This document shows positions 56,568 to 64,000 of a stretch of 64,000 nucleotides of DNA, piece by piece (position 1 is the stretch's first letter; the number at the start of each line of letters is the position of its first letter). A program made the position numbers and the translations under genes. The notes below the pieces were generated by a model. That model was not told the origin of the DNA. It saw only the letters and a program-made list of their open reading frames with translations, and ran no database searches. The stretch covers positions 31,093,718 to 31,157,717 of the forward strand of contig NW_026622974.1 of the NCBI RefSeq assembly GCF_023065955.2. The letters are read 5' to 3'. Source of the DNA: Ursus arctos (taxonomy: Eukaryota > Chordata > Mammalia > Carnivora > Ursidae).

Positions 56568-56843
56568 GTGAACAGATACTTCTCCAAAGAAGACATCCAA
56601 ATGGCCAACAGACACATGAAAAAATGTTCAAAATCATTAGCCATCAGGGAAATTCAAATCAAAACCACATTGAGATACCATCTTACACCAGTTAGAATAG
56701 CAAAAATTAACAAGGCAGGAAACAACAAATGTTGGAGAGGTTGTGGAGAAAGGGGAACCCTCTTACACTGTTGGTGGGAATGCAAGTTGGTACAGCCACT
56801 TTGGAAAACAGTGTGGAGGTCCCTTAAAAAGTTAAAAAATTGA
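56568..56843 (+). pseudogene. L1 ORF2 C-terminal fragment with Cys-rich motif
   Basis: A 91-codon frame with '[18 protein letters not shown]' near residues 3-20 and '[19 protein letters not shown]' near 44-62. The cysteine-rich motif C-x3-C-x7-H-x4-C near residues 61-78 is intact. It parallels residues about 65-162 of the 11318-11941 fragment. The frame is lost after 'WRSLKKLKN' by what looks like a one-base insertion in an A-run near 56835. The ATG is internal. Minus-strand ORFs (56373-56615, 56654-56920) are shadows. Confidence 0.92.
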
Positions 56844-57277
56844 GCAACCCTATGATCCAGCCATTGCACTACCGGGTATTTACCCCAAAGATACAGATGT
56901 GGTGAAAAGAAGGGGCACATACACCCCAGTGTTCATAGCAGCAATGTCCACAATAGCCAAACTGTGGAAGGAGCTGAGATGCCCTTCAACAGGTGAATGG
57001 ATAAAGAAGATGTGGTCCATATATAAAATGGAATATTAATCAGCCATCAGAAAGGATGAATACGTACCATTTGCATCGACATGGATGGAACTGGAGGGGA
57101 TTATGCTAAGCGAAATAAGTCAAGCAGAGAAAGACAATTATCATATGGTTTCACTCATATGTGGAATATAAGGAATAGCATGGAGGACATTAGGAGAAGG
57201 AAGGGAAAAATGAAGGGGGGGAAAATCAGAGGGGGAGACAAATCATGAGAGACTATGGATGCCAGGAAACAAACTGA

Positions 57278-57310
57278 GGGTTTCAGAGGGGGTGGGGGTG
57301 GGGGGATGGG
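57278..57310 (+). other. G-quadruplex-type motif in L1 3' UTR
   Basis: Runs of GGG, GGGGG, GGGGG, GGGGGG and GGG with loops of 1-7 bases, in the same position of the 3' UTR as the motif at 12230-12258. Confidence 0.75.
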
Positions 57311-57432
57311 TTAGTCTGGTGATGGGTATTAAGGAGGGCACGTATTGCAAGAGCACTGGGTGTTATACACAAACAATGAATCATGGAACACTACATCAAA
57401 AACTAATGAAGGACGGTATGGTGACTAACATA

Positions 57433-57434
<2 letters not shown>

Positions 57435-57479
<45 letters not shown>
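57435..57479. repeat. (TAA)15 microsatellite in L1 tail
   Basis: Forty-five bases of TAA/AAT repeats expanded from the L1 3' tail. Translated, it gives the poly-asparagine run of the ORF at 57259-57549, which is an artefact. Confidence 0.97.
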
Positions 57480-57482
<3 letters not shown>

Positions 57483-58260
57483 GAAAGTTGAAATCATACA
57501 TTCAAAACAAAATAAATATCTATCTCATGGGCTAGAAACTAAATTTTAATTGAAATTTAGGAAATGTTCAGAACTGCACTACAACAAAAGCACTATGTTA
57601 CAAAATCCATGGGATGTTGTTAACCAGAAGTACTTAGTGAGAAATGCACAGCCTAGAATGTGAAATGTTAGAAAATAAAGACTAAAAATAAATGAGCTTT
57701 GTGCTAATCTCAAAAGTCAGAGAAAGAAAGCTGAACAAATTTAATAGAATTAGAAAGAATGACACTTTTTCTAGAAAAAAAAGTTATTTAAATTGACTAC
57801 AAAATGGATACAAACATCTCTATCACTGTTAAAAAATCAATCTCCAAAAACAGAAATATAGAACTTGTAAACAAAAAACAAAATTGTTATTATTTGCACA
57901 CAGTATGGTCAATTATATAGAAAAATCCATGAAAGTGTACAGCAAATTAGAGCTAATAATGTTTTTAATCAAAATTATTGGATATAGAGTCATTGTAAAA
58001 AAGTCAATAGCATTCTATATATCAGCAACAACCACGTAAATGTAAGCCTAGAAAACATTCCCTTTAAAAAGGGCAAGAAAACCAGGAAGGTACTCAGGAA
58101 TTTAGCTGATAAAGATGTTCATTTACTACAGATTGATTTATAAATTCAGGATAATTCCAATAAAAAATATCCAGAGTTTTTTTTTTTTTCATGAGAATTG
58201 ATAAGCTGTTGCCAAAATCCATAGTGGAAGAAATGTCCAAGAATAATAAAACACAAGCAG

Positions 58261-59086
58261 ATGGATAAAAAGTATGATGCTATTTATGTAAATGTTACAA
58301 ATACGCAAATCAATTATACATTTATATACATGCATATACAATTTAGTAATACATGCATATATACTGAGTCAAAAATAAACATATGGTAAGGATAAACACT
58401 GATATTTGAATAAGGGAGAAAGGAAAATGTAATCAGTAAGAAGCATAAAGAAGATCTATCCATAATGAATTTCTGGAAAAACACGTATGAGGAAAACAAC
58501 AAAAATTAACAATTGTTAGATTTCATTTTTGGTACGTGGTGTTTGTTATATTAGAACCTATATTTTCTGTCTTTTTAAAGATTACCCAGATAAAAATAGG
58601 AAAATTGAAAAAGTCTGAATCGGAGATTGGGAATAGGTAATACTGAGTAGCGACAACTCTTCTAAGGAGTTTAGTGTCAATGAGAGCAGTAGTCAGAGAG
58701 TAGTAGCACGAGGTCAAGGAAAAGTCCTTTTGTAGTATGGGAAAGAGTGGAGTATATTTCCATGTAGATTAATAAAACATTTAAAATACTGGAGAAAGAT
58801 AATAGAATTGATAGGGCCTTGAGCATTGAGTACATTGAATCAAAAACACAAATGAGAAGAAAAGAGAACAGAATGCCTCTATTAAGTTCCATTACCAGAG
58901 TAGAGAAAGAATTAGTGAATGGGAAAAATGGCTCCAGGGACTTTTATCTTGGACACTAAGATAAGAATAGATGTGAAATACTGTGTTTATCTCACTCCTA
59001 AATGGTAGGATAAGTGGAGGAAGGAAATTAAAATATACTGTTAGGATCCCGAGATCTCTTTGGGAACGTTGAAAAAATCAATCTCC
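58261..59086. other. AT-rich sequence, no gene recognised
   Basis: Minus-strand ORFs (58314-58502, 58523-58717, 58677-58892) reflect AT-rich composition. Some old L1 sequence may continue here unrecognised. Confidence 0.45.
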
Positions 59087-59098
59087 ATGGCATTCTAA

Positions 59099-59283
59099 TT
59101 TTTTTTTAAGTTTTATTTATTTATTTGAGAGAGAGAGATAGAGAGAGAGAGAGAATCTTCAAGCAGACATCCCACTAGGAACCAAGCCTGAGACAGGGCT
59201 CAATCTCATGACCCATGAGATTATGACCTGAGCTGAAACCGAGAGTCAGACACTTAACCAACTGAGCCACCCAGGTGCCCCTT
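59099..59283 (-). mobile_element. SINEC, generic caniform type, minus strand
   Basis: 'aagttttatttatttatttg' near 59108, (GA)n at 59128-59154, 'ttatgacctgagctgaaacc' near 59221 and the inverted head 'tgagccacccaggtgcccc' at 59263-59281. Perfect 12-bp duplication 'atggcattctaa' (59087-59098 and 59284-59295). Confidence 0.95.
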
Positions 59284-59295
59284 ATGGCATTCTAA

Positions 59296-59890
59296 AGGTC
59301 ATGGTTCCTAGTCCAGAGTTTCAGTCTCCCTTGCACATGGTAAACTTAAAAGCTTTTTCTTTGTACTCTACATGGAGAGAGTGACTTTTTCCCATACTAC
59401 AAGTTTTTGACACACTGGAGATGTTAGATATAATTTAATGCAAGATCTTAATTTTCCTTCCTGATCTCCTAAAGAGACAGAAATATAAGTATGGGATTTT
59501 TTTTCTTGATCCAAAGAGAAACAGACCAAATAGGTTGGGGTGATGCCGTTTATAGAGGGAAATCTTGTGATTATTCTTGTTTATTAGGCAAAAGCCATCA
59601 CCCACACACCTCCGTTTAAAGTTAATTGTTGCCTGGAAGTTGAGACGTGAGATCCTAAAAGAGTCAGGTAGGCCACCAGCCAGTCTGGCCTTCATTCTTT
59701 GTCTATAACATGAAGGCAGTGGATTAATGATCCCTAAAATAAAATCCTACAGTTCAGTGAATCTGCCTCTGCGGCCATTTGCCCCAGTCAAGTGGAAATG
59801 ACCATCCAGTACCTTCTTAAGAGAAAACCTCACAAACATCCTAGTTTTTTCCCCCAATTGAGCTGCTAGCTAGAGAGTACAAAAGACTTT
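59296..59890. other. Unique sequence, no gene recognised
   Basis: The minus ORF at 59435-59695 has no known homology. Confidence 0.5.
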
Positions 59891-59894
59891 AATT

Positions 59895-60040
59895 CATAGA
59901 AACTTAGAGCTAGAGTAGGCCATTTCGAGCCTAGTGATTTCTTCTTACAGGTGAGAACAGTTTCGTCCAAGATCAAGTTAACGGCTTGCTTGAGGGAACA
60001 CGCCGACTAGCGGTGTCACTCAGCTGTTCCCTCATAGGCT
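59895..60040 (+). repeat. MIR-like ancient SINE
   Basis: 'agaaacttagagctagagtaggcc' near 59899 and 'ttcttacaggtgagaacag' near 59942 follow the order of the MIR-like element also seen at 18245-18405. Weak but consistent. Confidence 0.45.
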
Positions 60041-60125
60041 ACAACATTTAAAACTTGCTTCTGATATACATATTTGTTAAATTAAACTGCTTCCAGAAAA
60101 GTTTGTACACTTGTGATATAACTTT

Positions 60126-60318
60126 ACGTTAAGTGTCCAACTCTTGGTTTTGGCTCAGGCTGTGACCTCGTGGTTGTGAGATCGAGCCCAGCGTCAGGCT
60201 CCACGCTCAGCACAGCGTCTACCTGAGATTCTCTCTCATCCTCTGCCCCTCCCACTTCCGCACTCTGTCTCTGAAATAAATGTTTAAAAAAATAAAAATA
60301 AATGAATGAATAAATAAA
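60126..60318 (+). mobile_element. 5'-truncated SINEC, plus strand
   Basis: The first ~25 bases of the head are missing. The body starts at 'gttaagtgtccaactcttgg' (60128-60147), with 'ggctgtgacctcgtggttgtgag' and a CT-rich part. The tail is expanded to AAATAAATGAATG-type repeats to 60318. The antisense ORF at 60124-60429 is SINE-derived. Confidence 0.9.
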
Positions 60319-61454
60319 TAACTTAGCATGATTTTTAGCATGAAGACTTAAAGAGGTTTCAGCCCAGTGGTAGTATATTTTGCATGCATTTAAAACCTCA
60401 GTGGTTTTTGCCAGTTTATTTCCCATCACACATAAGAGATCATTGGTTTTGTCAGAAAATGTCTATTAAAGTTCATTCTCTTTCTCTGTTTCATATGGGA
60501 CTGTGAAAGGAGGTATCTCAGTGGGATAGAATGTCAAGCCAGTTCCACGACTGCTCAGTCAAACTGAGTATGTCCGAGGGGCCTTCAAATTTATATTTAG
60601 GTTTACGAATTACAGGTGGTTTCTGATGGGGCTCTTGACAACTGTTGATGGATTTATAAGCCGTGATAATTTTGGAATAAGTAATAGAATAGCGTAATAA
60701 CAATCACTGTTTCTTTTTAACCTGAAAGTAGTGACTAAAGGACTATTCATATTTGGTAACTCTCTGAAATATTTAGATTTTGTAGGCAACTGTGAAAGGC
60801 TTTTTAATGTATCTATTGAAATATAAAGTGTGCAAAGCAAAGAAACAGTCTCTTAAAGCGTGATCACATCCAGGAAGAACCATCTGGATCTCTTCCTTTA
60901 AGATTTCTTGTGTTTGTTCCAAGTAAAATTGTAATTTTATTTTGTTTTACAGACTTCTCTATCTAGGACACTACTTGGAATGCTGGGAATTCAGAGTTTT
61001 AACTTTGTGATGAAAAAAAGGCATTTGACTGCTGGCCTTTGATAATGAGGGTAGAACAATGGCCAATCCAAAAAGTAAAACACAAATTGCTTCACATAAG
61101 AAAACACTCTTAAAGCAAAGCTGTAACAAGGTAGAAAGTGAGTACAAGTCAATCAAATAGCGTGTGAAATTTGGCTTTAAGGGGGTAGAAAATAAGTAAC
61201 TCCAACTGTCCATGCTTGTATGGGTTCTCCAGTGCTCAACAGCGGCAAGCACTTAGACTGTGTGCACGATGTATGTATCGTAGATGTGTAATTTTACTGC
61301 AATTTTCCTAACACATAAGGAGGTAACTATCTTTGGGAAAGGCCATCTTTTTTAATCCAAACAAAGATGACCCATAGGTTAGTATTAGTTTGGAGTCTTA
61401 AACCATTATTGCAATAATTGATTTCAAGCTCCCTGTTTTGCATGTTTGTATGTG
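60319..61454. other. Unique sequence, no gene recognised
   Basis: Minus ORFs at 60518-60703, 60610-60840 and 60971-61252 have no known homology. Confidence 0.5.
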
Positions 61455-61465
61455 TGTGTGTGTTT

Positions 61466-61635
61466 TAAGAGTTTATTTATTTATTAGATAGATAGAGCAT
61501 GAGCAGGGGGGAGGGGCAGAAGGAGAAGCAGACTCCCCCTGAGCAAAGATCCTGATGAGGGGCTCAATTTCAGGACCCTGGGATCACGACCTGAGCGGAA
61601 GGCAGACACTTAACCGACTGAGCCACCCAGGAGCC
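61466..61635 (-). mobile_element. SINEC, generic caniform type, minus strand
   Basis: 'aagagtttatttatttatta' near 61467, 'gagcatgagcaggggggag' near 61495, 'gggatcacgacctgagcgg' near 61580 and inverted head 'tgagccacccaggagcc' at 61619-61635. Flanked by 'tgtgtgtgttt' at 61455-61465 and 61636-61646, consistent with insertion into a short TG repeat. Confidence 0.93.
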
Positions 61636-61646
61636 TGTGTGTGTTT

Positions 61647-64000
61647 CTTATGATCTTAAAGTCTACATGTTACCTGAAGAGAATTTTAAAAATAAGTTAA
61701 ATAATGTAAAAATTGAGCTACTTCATTTACCATTAACTGTGAGGACACGGCAAATATTCACCCCAAATCATATTTTAAATAGAACTTTAAAACAGCTCCC
61801 TGAAATAGCACTATAGAATGAAATTAAATCTACATATCTCAAGTGCATAAAACATTGTGTATTTTTATTTTAACTGTCATCTTGTATAAACCATGGTATA
61901 CGAGGAAATTTCATTTAGGAAAGAATGCCGTTCATTTTCAAAGGAAAAAAAAAGAGGGGTTAATCTGAGCCTCTCATTTTGACCAAAACAAACAAACAAA
62001 CAAACAAACAAAAACAAAAAAACCACCTGTTTTCCAGAATCTCCTACTGCAGTCCACAGTGAGTTGAAGCAGCAGAAATCACTTCCGGCTAATATTAAAA
62101 TTTTATTTGAGAAAACTACTTTCTCAGTACTAGAAACAGATCTAACTCTCAAATTCATTTTGTACAGCTTTGCAATAATTTAATGAGACCTGATGATGTA
62201 TTAGAGAGGATGGAAAAACAAAGATATCCGCTGTTGTATTTTACTTCGCCTTTAAGGTTATCGGTATCCTATCAGCCAGTCAAAGCTACATTGGATCTCT
62301 AAAAGGCATTTTCTCTTGTTAACAAAAGCAATTGCTCAGTGTTTCCATTTAAACGTGAGACCAATCCATAATGCAATATAGGCAAGGAAGAAGAACATAC
62401 GAAGACTACCGACTTTTAAGTAATGGAAATACAGTCTTGCGAGTCACATGCACCAGTATCTGGGATGCCAAGAGATGTGTCTCTGGTCGTACTCTTTCAG
62501 ACTGTGATCCTGCCACTGCACTGGTGCTGGGTCTACACCTGAGACTTCTGACTCCAGGCATCACGTGTTCCTGGATCCGCGGTTGTATCCGTCACTCACT
62601 ATTCACTTAATCCTAGGCAAGCTACTCTCCCTCTCTGAGGTTCTCTACGGAAACCAGGAGTTAACAAAACCAAAAAAATTACACAAGGGATTTTCCCAAA
62701 GTGTGTTCCACAGAATATCTGGACAATGACATGAGTAAAACTCTAAGATTTGTAGAGCTCTTTCTCTTCATCTCTCTGCTTCCAGTGGCCCGACCTGCCA
62801 ATTCCAGCAAACTTGCAGCCTCAACTTCCCAGGTATCTACCACTCAGCTTCTATTTCTTTCATCCACTGAGATCAACACTGTCTGTTTGGGCTTCGCTTC
62901 TCCGCATTACAGCATGAAACCCCCCGCAGGAAGAACGCTGTGTGCTTCCCTTACCTCAAGTTTCTGAGCCATTTATTGGGTTAATTTAATCCCTTTCATT
63001 AGTTGCTTCTTATATTCTGAATAGTTTTATAGATGTTAATAGCAGGAGAGCAATTCTGTTTCTAGCCATTCTATTACGACCCACCCCCAGATGTCCCTAT
63101 AATAGCATTTTTATGAGCTAACTCTTTCTACCAAATTGATAATAGGTTGGTTTGACTCTACTCAACAGAGATAAATAAAACTATGCAGCAATTGCTCAAG
63201 CTAATAATAACGATAACTTTGTTTAGCATAATGGTGATAGTACAGAAGGAGAAAAAGAAGCATTTGTGAAATATGCAGGAGATGTATCATTTGGCATTTG
63301 ATAGCACATGACACTAAAATAAGAGGGGGTTTTATAGAATGGCACAGTTTTCTGTTTGGGCTACAGGATGGATGGTAATATCTTTCATAAATGACCACAA
63401 TGAATTTGAGATCCTGGTGAGATATCCAGGTAGAAATGATGGAAAACAGAGAGGGTTTACAGTAATAATAACATTGAGAGTTTACTTTTACTCTGATCAT
63501 TCCACTTTCAGCGTGGTGTAGTTTGTTTTTTCATTCTACATTCAATGAGCTCCATGAGTGTGTTCTATCAATAAAACCATGTCTAATTTTTCATTTTTCT
63601 GCAATACCTGGCATAGATAAAACATGTCTGACCAAGGCAATAAAGGTAAGAGACAGGAAGTAAGAGAAGATACAGGAGAGGCTAAGGAGGTAGAGTCAAC
63701 TAAAATTAGTAATTAATCATACATAAAAATTAGGACAAAGGAAGGAAAATAAAATAACTGGTCAGCTAATGGCATAGGTATCTGGATGGCATAGGTGGTG
63801 GTCATTCATCAAAATACAGATTATATGAGAAACAGTCTGGGGTGTAATGAGTTTTGTTTTAGATATCCTGAGTGCATAGGATGTCTAGGCAAAGATGGAA
63901 GGTAAACAGTAAGAAGTACTGGCCTGAAGTTTATAAAGGAAATCCTAGCTACAGACACAAGGTTGGAAGTCAGCATGGATGGTTTGTAAATGCAGATGTA
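61647..64000. other. Unique sequence, no gene recognised
   Basis: Holds an (AAAC)n repeat at about 61984-62012, a weak MIR-like stretch near 62585-62645 and possibly an L2-like end near 63545-63615. ORFs at 61877-62158 (minus), 62371-62610, 62701-62967 and 63201-63500 (minus) show no recognised domains. Confidence 0.45.
61984..62012. repeat. (AAAC)n microsatellite
   Basis: About seven AAAC units followed by A-rich sequence. On the minus strand it gives the FLFLFVCLFVCF-type hydrophobic run in the ORF at 61877-62158, an artefact of the repeat. Confidence 0.95.

Larger units (their letters stand above)
56423..57480 (+). mobile_element. 5'-truncated LINE-1, younger copy nested in older L1
   Basis: Begins within the ORF2 C-terminal coding part, homologous to 11385 onward of the first L1, and continues through the 3' UTR to a (TAA)n tail at 57435-57479. 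The 11-bp direct repeat 'aagaaagttga' at 56412-56422 and 57481-57491 is the target-site duplication. It is less diverged from the expected L1 consensus than its host and carries no RT or endonuclease domain. Confidence 0.92.
56050..58260 (+). mobile_element. Old L1 (L1M-type) ORF2 remnant, plus strand, split by a younger L1
   Basis: Left part 56050-56411 has 'ccagaatacacattatttgga' near 56282 and 'aacatttgttaaattacc' near 56313, matching the region after the endonuclease domain of L1 ORF2. Right part 57492-58260 has 'gaaatcatacattcaaaa' near 57490, 'agaaaaatccatgaaagtgtacagc' near 57918 and 'gcattctatatatcagcaacaaccac' near 58010 (reverse-transcriptase region). The two parts are in order across the younger insertion at 56423-57480. 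The frames are fully degraded. Confidence 0.8.

Noticed and set aside
57259..57549. Poly-asparagine ORF
   Set aside because: The N-run is the translated (TAA)n tail of an L1; no domain outside it.
4320..61635. Regularly recurring 200-bp repeats as a CRISPR or other array
   Set aside because: They are dispersed SINEs in both orientations with separate target duplications and irregular spacing.
62701..62967. 88-codon ORF with a signal-peptide-like hydrophobic stretch
   Set aside because: Hydrophobic part is short, no homologous family recognised, no splice or promoter context.
1..64000. tRNA genes in the SINE heads
   Set aside because: The heads are tRNA-derived but diverged and fused to SINE bodies with A-rich tails; no free-standing cloverleaf recognised.
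1..64000. A novel multi-gene system or operon-like cluster
   Set aside because: No intact coding region beyond transposon fragments; the sequence is ordinary repeat-rich mammalian noncoding DNA.

Overview
The window is vertebrate nuclear DNA, and the interspersed repeats place it in a caniform carnivore. At least 18 tRNA-derived carnivore SINEs (SINEC/CAN type) are present. Several near-consensus copies have the variant body I associate with bears and giant panda, so Ursidae is my best guess. That is recognition from memory, not a database search. I found no intact protein-coding gene, exon series, tRNA/rRNA gene, CRISPR array or prokaryotic feature. The sequence looks intergenic or deep-intronic: AT-rich, with open reading frames that are short, random or derived from transposons.

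Layout. 1-9,350: mostly unique AT-rich sequence, an LTR-like element (3.9-4.3 kb), two SINEs, an LTR with a polyadenylation signal (6.2-6.9 kb), and a small CpG-island-like block (7.66-7.91 kb). 10.2-12.46 kb: a 5'-truncated LINE-1 (L1) inserted in a MER5A-like DNA transposon remnant. 12.6-21.9 kb: sparse, with SINEs, MIR-like relics and a nested LTR at 18.6-19.3 kb. 22.0-23.9 kb: a MaLR (MLT1-type) element whose 5' LTR is split by a second LTR and whose 3' LTR is internally deleted. 24-31 kb: mainly unique sequence with two dinucleotide microsatellites, a second CpG-rich block (29.04-29.40 kb) and a perfect CRE palindrome at 30.2 kb. 31-36.3 kb: older repeats, an approximately 80-bp L1 tail with target-site duplication, an antisense MLT1 LTR, two SINEs, a Z-DNA-prone tract and a minus-strand L1. 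39.4-41.5 kb: HAL1/L1M-type relics. 41.9-43.16 kb: a processed pseudogene of annexin A2. 43.2-46.0 kb: three young SINEs, a solo LTR with a 4-bp duplication, and an L2 relic. 47.1 kb: a U6 snRNA pseudogene fragment. 48.7-53.5 kb: five SINEs. 54.6-58.3 kb: a cluster of L1 fragments, including a younger L1 inserted inside an older L1. 58.3-64 kb: sparse, with three SINEs.

No genes act together here. The content is a record of successive insertions by L1, L1-mobilised SINEs, a processed mRNA copy, a U6 copy and LTR elements. The items most worth checking for function are the two CpG-rich blocks (7.66-7.91 and 29.04-29.40 kb), because no repeat family I recognise explains them and both contain splice-donor-like sites. 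I saw no evidence of a novel biological system. Repeat family names are recognition-based and need RepeatMasker confirmation.
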